From Batrachochytrium dendrobatidis JAM81 (taxonomy: Eukaryota; Chytridiomycota; Chytridiomycetes; Rhizophydiales), in NCBI RefSeq assembly GCF_000203795.2, contig NW_006281102.1, positions 228,567 to 292,566 of the forward strand: a stretch of DNA of 64,000 nucleotides, given 5' to 3'. The notes below the pieces were generated by a model. It was given only the letters and a program-made list of their open reading frames with translations, was not told where the DNA came from and searched no databases. The position numbers and the translations under genes are program-made. Below, piece after piece: positions 11,267 to 22,400 of the stretch. How positions within the stretch are numbered: position 1 is the first letter of the stretch; each line of letters begins with the position of its first letter.

Positions 11267-12706
11267 ATGTCTAGATACACTGTTTCATTGGATGCTCGCT
11301 TTGACCGTGGGTTTTTCACTATCGACAATGGCACCAACTGGGTGTGTTACCGCCGTAACTACTTTCAAATGTCAGCCGCATTTACTTGTGTTGCACAGAA
11401 TTCTCCGGCACGCCTTTCAAGTGCATCCACTCATTACTCTTACTCATCCCCCACTATCTCATCTGTGCCCTCTTTTGTAAGTTCAAAGCCAGATTTTAAA
11501 CAAATACAGCTTCCATGTATTGTCGTCGATCGATATGGTGTCTCGCATTACATTCGATCGTTTCAAGTTTTAGTTACTGCAAGTATTGCTGGCACTAATA
11601 CTCTCGTTGAACTCACTCAACAAACATCAAAACGGCTGCGTGGAATGCAGCGGGCGCTTGAACCTATTTCGTGCTTGCCTGGTGGTAATCTCTCTCAGCC
11701 TGCTAACAACGACCCGTCCACTGTGGCGGTTTTTGAACGTTTACAGTTTGCGTCTTCTACAATCAATAATGGACGAGCTCGATCTCCTCAGCAATACTTT
11801 TGTGTACAAGTTGCTTTGATAGGTGTTTCTCCCAATGGATCACGTATCGTGTTGGCTACTGCTGAATCTGCTCCACTGGTGGTTCGTGGTAGATCTCCCA
11901 GCCATTATGCCATGTCTAAAACCAACCCTGCTGCGGCCATTTCAAAAATAGTACCCACTCTTCCTAATACATCCCCTTCTAATATTACAAATGACCACGA
12001 GCAAAAGCGCGAAAAAGAAGAATGTTCTACTAAACGTGCACATACTTATCCTCCTATATCAACGGCGCCTGATTGCTTGAGCATGGATGATAGGTTTTCT
12101 AAACGTGCAAGATTAACTGTGCAGTCTCTCTTATCCGATTCATCCACTCAAGATGATTCTACCATCTCGAGCAACTCTCCGGTCATTTCCAACTTGAATC
12201 AATTGGACACGGAAGATATCTCGAGTATGTATGAAGTGGCCTCACAAACAAATTCATGCGAGAACTGTTTGCCTCCCCCTATGCAGGACGTGTACGCTAG
12301 AACTAATGATCATTCCATGATGCACACAACAGTCCCTCATATGCCACAGCTTCCACCTATAATTGCCTACCGTTCTTTTTATCCCCACTCAACAGAGCCC
12401 TCTTCCATGCCACATTCATCAACCCCTTCGTTTCTATTACCAAACAGTTCATACTACGCCGAAGCGATAGATTTGCATTTGGAATCTCGGCATCACGGCC
12501 TAGAATCAAATAAAATGGCAGCAGCGTACAAAGATCACGACACCTATGAGCATTTTTACGATTATCCTCCTCGCAAAAATACGCACTTCCATCTCTCATC
12601 GCCAATCACCAGCGAATGTACTATGGGGTTTGATCCAAATGTGCTACACTACAACCATGGCGCATTTTCTACTTTCGCTTCATCATCTACTATTGACTTT
12701 GTTTGA
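11267..12706 (+). CDS. NDT80/PhoG-like DNA-binding transcription factor
   Basis: This is a single-exon gene of 479 residues. The N-terminal ~210 residues match the NDT80/PhoG DNA-binding fold (an s-type Ig fold; Ndt80 activates middle meiotic genes in yeast, and relatives control starvation and protease responses). Diagnostic stretches are WVCYRRNYFQMSAAFT near residue 25, then FERLQFASSTINNGRARSPQ and QYFCVQVALIG, and finally PLVVRGRSPSHY near residue 205, which is the family signature. The rest is Ser/Pro/His-rich and probably disordered, with a short basic patch (KRARL) that could help nuclear import. The start at 11267 lies directly before the domain, and a different-frame ORF upstream is not used. 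The target genes cannot be read from the sequence. Confidence 0.9.
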   Translation: MSRYTVSLDARFDRGFFTIDNGTNWVCYRRNYFQMSAAFTCVAQNSPARLSSASTHYSYSSPTISSVPSFVSSKPDFKQIQLPCIVVDRYGVSHYIRSFQVLVTASIAGTNTLVELTQQTSKRLRGMQRALEPISCLPGGNLSQPANNDPSTVAVFERLQFASSTINNGRARSPQQYFCVQVALIGVSPNGSRIVLATAESAPLVVRGRSPSHYAMSKTNPAAAISKIVPTLPNTSPSNITNDHEQKREKEECSTKRAHTYPPISTAPDCLSMDDRFSKRARLTVQSLLSDSSTQDDSTISSNSPVISNLNQLDTEDISSMYEVASQTNSCENCLPPPMQDVYARTNDHSMMHTTVPHMPQLPPIIAYRSFYPHSTEPSSMPHSSTPSFLLPNSSYYAEAIDLHLESRHHGLESNKMAAAYKDHDTYEHFYDYPPRKNTHFHLSSPITSECTMGFDPNVLHYNHGAFSTFASSSTIDFV

Positions 12707-13087
12707 CCCAACATGACTGATTTCTGGCTTACTTGGTAATCAATCGATAAACATGTTTATTTTATCAAATCCATTTTATTTGAACGCTATTCCACATCAT
12801 GCAACTGCCTGTTTTTCATTGTTAGTCTTTAATTCATTGCGTTTTATGGTAGTTTTTACGCTTTACTACTCCAATAAACCATATTGTTTTTGGAAAATCA
12901 ACAATTGATGAAATGATTCAAACATTAGCATATAATCTTTTAGTTTTAGATAAAAGGTTGGTCAGATGTACTTGTAGCTGATGGCAGATGGAATTTTCAA
13001 TCAAGTCGAGGCCTTGTTTGACTATGATTCCACGTGATTTGTATCGAGTATTTAATAAAAAATGAAATGAAAAACTTGAAAACAGTC
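12707..13087. other. Intergenic: 3' end of NDT80-like gene and LAS1 promoter
   Basis: No gene was seen in these 381 bp. They contain A/T-rich 3' sequence with AATAAA near 12872 and, close to LAS1, the CACGTGAT site at 13031-13038. Confidence 0.6.
13031..13038 (+). promoter_or_regulatory. CACGTGAT site upstream of LAS1
   Basis: An E-box core CACGTG extended by AT ends 49 bp before the LAS1 ATG. The same octamer stands at a similar distance before DBP9 and CBF5. CACGTG is the known core for bHLH factors of the Cbf1/Pho4/Tye7 type; the binding factor here is inferred. Confidence 0.5.
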
Positions 13088-15370
13088 ATGGCACCAAGAA
13101 TACCCAGAATAGTGCCATGGGCCATTCAAGAAGAATGGAGTTTGGTGTTTTCATTATTATACTCGGATAAAAATGAATTGCGTATTCAAGGCGTCAACCG
13201 TGTATGAGTATCGCTTTATTTGATTAAGAATCCACATGAATGACTGTTGAAACGATACATGACCAAAATATCTGTTTAGTTCCAATGTATTGTAATTGAT
13301 TTGAATGACTGATTATTACTTTTACTGACAGTGTGTCTATTCTTAATTTCAGGTCAAGGCATGGATCAGTCGAGGCAAAGTACCGCATGCAGTACTCAGT
13401 ACCAGTAGTTTGGTCGAAGTTAGCTTGAGAGATACTGGACTATTCTCGATGGTTTCTGAATCAGAATTGCGATTGCAATATTCTATGATATTTGTCAGGT
13501 TTTTAAGCATTTGAATTGATACCAACTCCTTGTGAATCTAATTTGATGTGCTCATCACTGTTTTTGATTGAATTGGACATAGATTTGTAAATGGATTGGT
13601 AGACCATGCTCAAAAAGGAGCGTTTCCTGAAGCTGTATCGACGGTTGCCGAATCTATTGGTCTTCCAGGTTGGTTTGTTGATCTAAGACATTCTGCTACA
13701 CATGACAAGCTCCCATCTTTGTTGCTGCTACGGAATGGGTGCATTCAGGCATTGCAATGGCTACATGATAATTACTGGATCGTTCAGCAAAATTTTATTG
13801 CTGATATTACACAAGATTTGGGTAACATCTTGATTAAATACAAGGAAAGCTGCAAGGCATCTGCTAAAGGTAATTTATCTGATGTTTAGCATTCCATAAT
13901 GTTGTGATATGCTTGGAATGGCAACTTATGCTTTGTTGAACTCAAATAGGCAAACATACTACTGCTGATACGACACTGTCTTTACAAAAACTGGTGCATC
14001 TTCTCACAGTCGATACCTACCCCGATGTACTACTCCCCCTTCTCATCCAGCCTGGGTACCTTGTTCCATTGGCCAAAAAGTATGCGGTTTGATATATTTT
14101 CAAGCCTATTTTTTATCAGCTTAAATTGACATTGTGAATTTGATTTAGAAAGCGAGCTGTAATTGAAGTTGATGGTACGATCGGAAATTTGCCCAAACCA
14201 TTGGAATCGCTGTGGCTTAAACTCATTGATACATGCGAATACACATGGCCGGGATTCTGTCAGGAGCTATTATGCACCATCTTGAATATTATAGGAGTAC
14301 AGCACGTTTTATCAGAGCCAATGGAACACAATCAGATCACGCAGAATCAAAATCAATCTGAAACTGAATATAATTCACAGGCCTTTTTATCTTCTGCTTG
14401 CAAAAGTAAAAGCTACTTGATCACATTAGGTAGGCTGTATACATACACTATTATGACATTTAATTTTTTACTCATCTGATGAATCTTTTATAGTTGCATG
14501 GGCTAAATTTATTGTTGCAAAATATGGCTCAACTGCTTCTATGGATCTTGTGAAGATATCCGAGGTTTGCTTCAAGTTGCCAACACAATTGTAAGTTGCC
14601 AATTTTTTTTGAATCATTCTGAATGTGTATGTCTTGACTACTTAAGCTGACATTACGCTATTGGTGTTTTTCTACTTGTTTACAGCACGCTAGAAGTATT
14701 GCATGCAATCATGGCAATTGATTCAAATATCGAAAAAAAGATTGTTTTTGTTGCATCGTTCCTAGCATCCAAATTCGATTTGGAGCAGTCCATCTCAATC
14801 ACTGCTGATGCACCGTCTAGTCAAACTACCAAACAGGTTGGAAATTCAAGCTCTAGTATAGAAGATTCTGCCACATGGGAGACAAAAGAGCAACGACTTG
14901 ATGCAGATTTGACGCATCTTAAGCAGCGTATTGAAAAACTAGATTCAAGCTGGGAATTTAAATCGTTAAAAATGGTTGTTGATTCGAATCCTGTTGTCAT
15001 GGACAAAGAGAATGATCAAGCTGGATGGGCTATGGTGGATAAAACCTCATGGAAAGCGTGTCCATTGGGAATGTTGCCTGGTAATGTGTTGCCAGTGCTA
15101 GCTCTTGGATCCGAGTACGATAATGTCGAGTTTCTAATCACCAACGGTATTGTTCAGATTCCGATTGCAGCACAATGTGCAAAAGATATGAATGAGCAGC
15201 AGACTCGTAAAATTGGGATCGACTCCGAATCAGTCACTGTGAGTGCTCCAGTACCAACACTGTTGGATCAGCATAATATGGAAGTGGACGAGGAGCCTTT
15301 AAACTCCTTTTCTCACGATACTGCGCGTAATTTCATTCTTACTGATCCCACTACTATTGTTCTTCTCTAA
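13088..15370 (+). CDS. LAS1: LAS1, pre-rRNA ITS2 endoribonuclease
   Basis: Las1 cuts the ITS2 spacer between 5.8S and 25S rRNA together with the kinase Grc3 in the nucleus. Exons: 13088-13201, 13353-13498, 13583-13869, 13950-14079, 14149-14429, 14494-14590 and 14686-15370. The N-terminal HEPN nuclease domain is intact: PWAIQEEW, then VKAWISRGKVPHAV, RFVNGLVDHAQ, GLPGWFVDLRHSATH and LPSLLLLR. The catalytic RX4H is R122 and H127 of the spliced product. The C-terminal part is poorly conserved, as in the family, and ends in a region with Trp-rich segments near residues 490-540 that may contact the partner kinase. The ATG at 13088 is chosen because it begins directly before the conserved PW motif. 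The CACGTGAT site lies 49 bp upstream. Confidence 0.93.
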
Positions 15371-15490
15371 TTCCGATAAAATAAAGTTCAAACTATGTGC
15401 ATCAAAAACGTCATTATATTGCTTATGATTTTATAAAAGATTAAACGCTGAAATGCATCAGCACATTGTTGGAGATTATATGGAATCGGA

Positions 15491-16302
15491 TCAAGTTTCT
15501 TTCAACACTCGATTGGTCTTTTTCCTTGGTACAGGAGCTGTGAAATGGCATCAACAGTGATTCCAAAATGAGTCGTCAGCTATTAAAATCTAAACCAATA
15601 CGTTTCATTCTTACCGTGATTGTTTTCTCTGACGTAGAATCGTCGTAAAGCCATGATTGCCTCATTTTTAAACAGACCGCCAACAGCCGGATAATTGAAT
15701 CCAGCACCCACTCCACTGCATTGGAAAAACAAAATATGTTAATCGATCCAATCGACTATTCTACGCACCATCACACCAACACATAAATGCACAAACTCCC
15801 ATCATTTGAACTCAACTCGTCATGAATATGGAACACGGATCCACAACCACCAAACTTGTCATTTCCACAACCGAAAACTACTCGTCGGATTTGCAAGTGT
15901 CGTAGAGCTGATGCACACATGATGCATGGTTCAACTGTCACATACACATCAGTTTGTGGAAATGTGGTTTTGACATATGTGTCTAGATCGGTTTCCAATG
16001 GACGCATTGACATGATCTGATCAATGGCTTCGAATTCTGCATGACGTACTCCCTGGATTACATTCAATTCAAGTTTTAGAAGTCTTAGTTTACATGTTGG
16101 GTATACAGATTGGGTTGGATGTGCAATGTGGTGATACGTTTAGGGATTCGTTTGTGCGGTTTCGACCTTGACCAATGATGCCTTTTGATGCATGTACAAA
16201 CACACATCCGACTGGGACTTCACCTACGTCATATGCATCGCTCGCTAGTTGCAATGCCATGGTCATGTACTTTTTATCATCTTGGTTGAACAAGTCTTGC
16301 AT
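15491..16302 (-). CDS. TAD2: tRNA adenosine-34 deaminase catalytic subunit (ADAT2/TAD2)
   Basis: The enzyme converts A34 to inosine at the wobble position of tRNAs, acting as a heterodimer with the ADAT3/TAD3 subunit. Four exons (16302-16138, 16052-15781, 15715-15615, 15537-15491) join in frame to 194 residues, close to the usual ~190. The cytidine-deaminase-type zinc site is complete: RHAE (H59 ligand, E61 proton shuttle) and PCIMC (C98, C101). FGGCGSVF and a final basic stretch PVPRKKTNR, which contacts the tRNA in the family, follow. The donor ending exon 2 (GTTGGT at 15780) is atypical but is the phase that restores the conserved C-terminus. Its stop lies about 120 bp from that of LAS1, so the two genes converge. 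Confidence 0.93.
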
Positions 16303-16645
16303 TGAAAATCAAATCTTGTCAAATGATTGAAAATCCTTTTTCAATCCTAAAATTAAATTCAAGCATTCAAAAACTTGTAAATTCAATCTATATACATTTC
16401 TAATTGTAGTAAAACATGTCGGTATTTTTGTCTTTATTAGTTTTTATGAGATTCAGAAAAAAAGATCTATCAAGATACAATTGTAGATCAACGGATGAGA
16501 GTGTAGAAGGGCTTGAGATGCAAGCTGTCTGTCCTGGTTATATACTCGAGTGTTTTTTGGATCGAAGTTGATGATCCAGCACGAGTAAAAGATAAGCTAC
16601 AGTATGGGTTTAAAAATGAGGATGGATTACAGGTCATTGTTGAAG
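16303..16645. other. Intergenic between flotillin and TAD2
   Basis: No gene was seen. It holds the TAD2 promoter (TAD2 reads leftward from 16302) and the 3' flank of the flotillin gene. A short + strand ORF at 16513-16716 overlaps the flotillin last exon and is its shadow. Confidence 0.5.
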
Positions 16646-18632
16646 CTACTGACTACTGGCGGGAGCGTCATCAGAAACGGGGTGGATACGACTTTCGTGT
16701 GTCTTGCTGGAAGTAGCAGATCCAGTCAACTTGGCAAGCCAAGAGGGTGGTGCAATACCAGTTTGATCGTTGATTGTAGACAACAGAGGAGGAAGAGTTT
16801 GGAATATATCACGAATGGGCTTTCCAGGATCATTGCCATCAGCATCTGTGATGATTCAATAGAATCACAAAAATATCAGTCAGTATTTAATTGTAAAGTC
16901 TAGCAACTAGTTGGGTATCATCCAATCACATAACGTACCAGACCCAGTTGTCCAGATGGTCATTTTAGGAGCAAGACCGCGAACTGCCTCAGCATTGGCT
17001 TTGGCAAGCGATTCATAGGTACCACGCTCCAACATGAGGTACTGCATAGTGGCGCTGACATCACCACCAAAGGCAGCATTGAGTTGAGCAATACCAGCAG
17101 CTTGAGCAGCATATTTTACACGAACGGCTTCAGCAGACTTTTGTTCACCGTACAAAAAGGCATCAGCCTCAACCTTGGCTTTGTAAAAAGCAGCATCTGC
17201 AAGAGCTGCAATCGTTTCGGCCTCGACCTTTGCTTTGGATAGTTTCTCAGCACGAGCAGTTTCCTGCATCACAAGAGCGCGACGACTTTCAACTTCACGT
17301 TCAAGCTCAGCATTACGCATTGCCTGATGCTTGACGGCTTCAATTTTAGCAATAGACACTTCGTTCTCAAAGCGAGTCTGCTCAGTTTTGAGTGAAGCTT
17401 CAGCCTTTGCAATTTCAATTTTACGAGTGTTTTCGTAAACAACAGCGTCAGCTTCGATCCTAGATGCTTCTTTTCGCTGTTTTCCCTCACGATCAGCCTC
17501 TCCAACATTTCCTTTCATGCGAGCCTCGGCTACATCAACCTTGGCTTGATTGATGGCGCCTTCATGAGACTTGAGACGAAGGTATTTGAAATACTCGGAT
17601 CCAGTAGTATCAGAAAGTTGTTTTACATTTGCATTGAAACTAAACAATATAAACCCGTTCAAAATCTAGCTTAAATAATTATTAATGCAAAAGACTTACA
17701 TTTTCATACCAAACTGGTCAAGTTCGGACTGAACACCTTCCATAACATGCTCCTTGAAAAATTTACGCTCCTTGAAAATTTCTATTATACGGTGTTAATT
17801 ACTAGCAACAGTTTGATAGCGTGGAAATAAAGTGAGATTACCTTCCATGGTCATTGAAGCAGCTGTGCATATGATGTTGTACCACCATAGTAATCGAGCA
17901 CATGGAAATGGTTAGAGAAAAATGAACAATGTTTTACACGTATCATCGGCCTAAATCAATCAACATGACTGTACCAATAACACGGGTTTCTCCCTCGACA
18001 ACACCCCGAACAAGCTCTTGAATGTGATCGTCGTTTTTTACACCCGTTAAGATACGAGCATATTTCATGAGGGCATCGGGTTCATCAAGTGGACCAATGG
18101 TAAACACAGCAGGAAGCTCGACTGTAGTTATCAAGACATGCAAGACTCTGTTATTCAAAGTAGCGTACTGAATGGATGGATGAATCAATGATCCAAGAAA
18201 AGCGAAAACCTACACTCGAGCTTTTCAGCAGTCATGGCATGCAGAGAAAGAGTATAATTGATGGGTGTGATGGTGAATTTACGACAAATCTGGCCAGGCC
18301 ATACAAATGCTAATTATTGATTCAGGCGCATAGTATGGTATATATATATTAGTTATTGAAGTATGGTTTTAGCAGAATAGAATTGACCAATGTAAAATAA
18401 GGGAGTCTAGTAATGTATGGTCAGCACGACTAATAGCATGGATGCATTAATGAAATGAAGCAGCGATAGCCCTAAATTCCAACAAAACCGAATGCTCATC
18501 CAGTTGAAAGCCCATCTAAACAGTGAATAAGGTTAAAGTGCTCAACATACCCTTCTTGGCAACCTTGACATCGACAATATTTGCACCAGTTACCACTAGG
18601 TACTGGTTGGCTTCTGCTACCCTAAAAGACAT
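16646..18632 (-). CDS. Flotillin (SPFH/band 7 membrane-microdomain protein)
   Basis: Flotillins oligomerise on the cytosolic face of plasma and endosomal membranes and organise microdomains. Seven exons (18632-18551, 18309-18214, 18121-17975, 17862-17842, 17781-17700, 17639-16939, 16845-16646) join in frame to 442 residues, the normal family length. The SPFH domain shows KAFVWPGQICRKF, ELPAVFTIGPLDEP, GVVEGETRVIAASMTMEE and NANVKQLSDTTGSEYF. A long Ala/Glu-rich coiled coil with repeated AEA and KVEAE units follows, as in true flotillins. Exon 4 is only 21 nt, but it is required to rebuild ASMTMEE. Fungal flotillins are patchily distributed; nothing suggests recent transfer here, since it carries introns like its neighbours. 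Confidence 0.94.
17842..17862 (-). other. 21-nt micro-exon of flotillin
   Basis: It is flanked by CAG| on its 5' side and |GTAATC on its 3' side, and encodes AASMTME with phase-1 junctions on both sides. Skipping it keeps the frame but removes conserved residues of the SPFH domain. Confidence 0.75.
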
Positions 18633-18660
18633 TTTAAAATAGTATCAAAGAATAAGGAAG

Positions 18661-19103
18661 TTGATTTACAGTTTTGTATTCACGTAAAATGGAACAAAAT
18701 AAGGATGCTAAAAGTGTATAATAAGCAGCCAATCTCGTGATAATCCACATTTACAGACAATATTATTGTGTGGGTTCTTTGCGAGGTTTCTTGTAGTCAG
18801 AATAGAAACAGCATTTTCATTCTCAAAACATGCCATCTTGAGTTGGATTGCAAACGTATTCGAGTGTTTTAGAATACAAGAGTTTGAAAACAGTCGAATC
18901 AACACCTGGAATGCAATGGATGAATCCAAGAAATGTACAATAATTATACCAAAAAAGATGATTTCAATTCACAATCATAGTTTATATTACATGATGGATG
19001 TTGTAGTTATTGAATAGAAAAGCGTAACAAATGTTTAGCGAGTATCTATTCTGAAGCAATCGTTGCAAGATAAAGTCGCATTTTATGTGAGTACAGCTGT
19101 AAT
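18661..19103 (+). mobile_element. TIR repeat element, copy E/F (~440 bp)
   Basis: The left end (18666-18695) reads TTACAGTTTTGTATTCACGT and then AAAATGGAAC. The right end (19078-19103) reads CATTTTATGTGAGTACAGCT and then GTAAT, an imperfect inverted copy. Before the right end lies the family's subterminal block (GTAACAAATG at about 19023, then TTGCAAGATAAA). The interior has no convincing ORF. It lies between the divergent flotillin and UBE3C genes. It is interpreted as a non-autonomous DNA transposon. Confidence 0.65.
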
Positions 19104-19431
19104 TATAGTGAAATTGTCAGTTGCATCGAGAAACTGATGACAGACAGTTTCATACTTTAATTATAGCCAACGCATGTAGTTGTCCAGTAATCAATGATGC
19201 GTATCTCAGTAGTATAGTAAGGTTTCATTATTCCAGACTGATTCCAAGAATAATTCTATTTGAGCAGCCTAATCACTATTTGGACATGACAGATTGACTT
19301 GGTTGTTATAAGCATTCCAGTTTAATAAATCTTCAAGTTATATGAAACTATTTATCCACAAGTGTTGATGGATTAAATCAGAATCCAGGCTTTACCAGAT
19401 TCAACCAATTGCTCTTGGCTAATACGCACAC
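19104..19431. other. Upstream region of the HECT ligase gene
   Basis: No gene or clear site was seen. The region is A/T-rich and contains the presumed promoter of the UBE3C-like gene. Confidence 0.5.
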
Positions 19432-22400
19432 ATGTTTAGTTTATTCAATGGAGAATATGGTGGTAAAAAGAATATTAATCTAGGTGGTAATAGGAGTGCT
19501 GGGAGCAGACAGGACAGAGATGCTCTTTTAAAGGCCACTCAACTGGAACGACAGCAACGGGATATGGAGAGAAGACGGATGAATGCTGCTGTTCAGATAC
19601 AAGTGGGTTTCACCACTATTTGTGTCATATTGAGTGTATGGTTTGACTTGTTCTCATCTATCTCTCTGCTTGAACTTGTGTAAACAGGCTTTCTACCAGA
19701 GTCGTCGAGCCTTTCGTTTAGAATGCAATGCACAACGTGCACTGTTTGATGCTGCCTGGGTGTCAAATGCCAGTAATCCACATCAGAATCCTACAGTTGC
19801 TAGCAAGGATGAACACACTGCCAATCAAATCATGACTAGGTCATCTCAGTTGCTATTCTTTTGGAATCTGAGCCGTGATGTTGATCGATTGAATACCTTG
19901 ATAGCCTGGCTTGTCTCACCATCTAAAAATGGTGAGTTGATATCAAATTCATGTTTGGGAGAAACAGTCTCGATTGGACGGATTTGATGCTAACTGTGAT
20001 GTGTGTGATGTGTTTAGCATCGCAACTCCCTAACGTGATGGTTCCGTTTCAGCAATATTCAGACCAAGGAAAGCGCTGGAGATTTCTTTTGGCTAAATTG
20101 GTAGATCGAATCTTGGAAACACTTTCAAGTCAAAGGTAAGCACATTGCAGTTTTTAGTCGTTTGTGATTTTAGTATTCAATGTGACTAACAAGTCGATCA
20201 ACTCTATAGAAACGCACCATTGGATGCGACGTTGACTGTATTGGCTGCACGATTATTGCAAATCATTTATTTCGATAAGCAATCTCGGATCCTTACTCTA
20301 CAGTCTGACGTGACTATTGAGGATGACTCGCTGCACTCTGCATCGAATACAATGTTGACACAGTCAATTCGTCCTGATCTGCCTTCACATGCCTATTTAG
20401 ACGAGTTGCGATTCTCGATCATACAGCAGGGTCTATTCAAGCAAGCGCGCCTAATCATTCTTGAAAAGGTATAGTCACGCAAGACTGCCATTTTTACTTT
20501 TATTTAAAGCATCTCTCAATGTATGCAGCAGACCCTTTCTAATGACTATTCCCATCATGTCAACCCAGGATGCAAACTCTATTGAAATCGTGTCCGCGAT
20601 GATGATTGCTGCGGTTGATTCATTTAAAGAGACGCCAATGCTGTATAAATATGTTCTTGAGGTGTTTGCCGTTCATATTCTTACTATACCGTTAGTATTT
20701 CAAAAAATTCCAGACGATGCATCGAGTCAACTCAAAACAGCTATTCCATTTGAATTCATCACGACTATACTTTTAAATGCGTCCACAAGAAACCCCGACA
20801 AAAGTGATACAACATTGTTTGAATCATCCAAAGTTCAACTAAACTTTGAAACTCTATCCGATTCAACAGCACTTGCTGATAATTACCTGCAGCTTTCCGA
20901 AAAGTTGTTTGTGTTGGATTCGCCGCTGTCTGGGATTTCAGCTGATACCATAGTATGTGGATTTAAATAGTCTTGGGGTTTAAACATACGAGTCTTTACC
21001 TATACTTACGACTATTTATAATTGAATGACAGATGCTGTATGTTGTATGTGCCCGGAAACTTCTTTCTGCATTAGATATCAATCTTTTTCGCCAATTTGA
21101 CGCAAAAGGTAAGTTTGTCAATTAGGTATTGGTATTGCTAATCTTCAAATCTGGTTTTGAATAAATATACATTTTTAATCACTATTGTTTAGAACGCAAA
21201 TCAAAGGCTGATGCAGATGCATACGAGGCTGTAACTGTTTCAGAAAATTCACCCAGCTACCTTATGGGCCAGTTAACATCGTTTCTTAGTAACACGAACC
21301 GAATAATTAATATTTTAAAAATTTGTCAATCTCCGTCACATTTTTTTGCATCGCTTTCCTATCTTGCCATTGTTCTGGTTCTTTGCTCTAGTACACGTAG
21401 TGATATTTTAAAAAGTTTGCAATTTCATCCTGAACTGCAATTGCTGGCACGCATTTGGAGCATGATTCATCAGAACAAAGTGTGGATTGATATTTGTACG
21501 CCAAACAGTCAATTGTTTTTGTGTAAGTTTTATATTTTGTAAAAGTCAAGCAGTGCACATTTTCAAATCCATCAAGACTAATTTGCATTTTAGCGACTGT
21601 TCCCGAACATGTAGATGTTTTAAACTCGTTTGCTGTGTTTTCAGAACTGATGAGTCAAGAACTGTTGGCTCTTGGTGATGATGAGCTTTTTAATTCTTCG
21701 TTTCCACTGTCCCAGCCAGAATTGATTGAACTATGCACATCAGTAAAGGTATTTTTGATTTGATTCATAAAAGGTATATGCTGTAACTATTATTGTTCGG
21801 TAAAGTTTGATTTTTAACACTGGTGATTCTAGAACATGTCAATTAAGCTTTGCTGGATGCAATCTTCAGATAACACTGGAATGTTGGGCTGTTTGATGCC
21901 TTTGGACTACTTACGCAGTCTTTTTACACGTCTTATGCGACAACTTCATGACAGAGAGTAGGATACATTGGCATGGTATTAGATTGTGAGAAATCACCGT
22001 GTTGCTAATCAGAACGTGTTTTATGCATTTGGATAGTGCTCGAAAACTATTTTGTCCTCCAAACCATTGGCTAATGGAAGATCTGACTATTGGGGACGAA
22101 TTTGTGGATTTGATTTTTGATTCCAACGTCGCTACACCAGTGACTTCGATTGGACCATCTCAGCGATTCATGCGTGCAACTGCGTGCCATTCCATTCTAT
22201 CCAATATTCCTTTTGTTATACCTTTTCAGCTGCGTGTTCAGATTCTTCGCAAGTGGATTAAAACTGATAGAAAAAGGTAAGAGTTTATAAACTGCGCTTG
22301 GGTGCAGTCTGGGATATGACGGAATACTGCTGCATTGCAATTTGAACAATGATTAATTTGGACATATTTTGTTTTAGATATGTTGAAGATCAATATCGTC

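Noticed and set aside
11148..11480. Hydrophobic ORF overlapping the NDT80-like start
   Set aside because: Out of frame with the clear NDT80/PhoG domain and ends inside it.
19131..19245. C/D-box snoRNA-like signals (ACTGATGA and a later CTGA)
   Set aside because: Spacing is about 100 bp, no terminal stem is visible and no rRNA-complementary guide could be shown.
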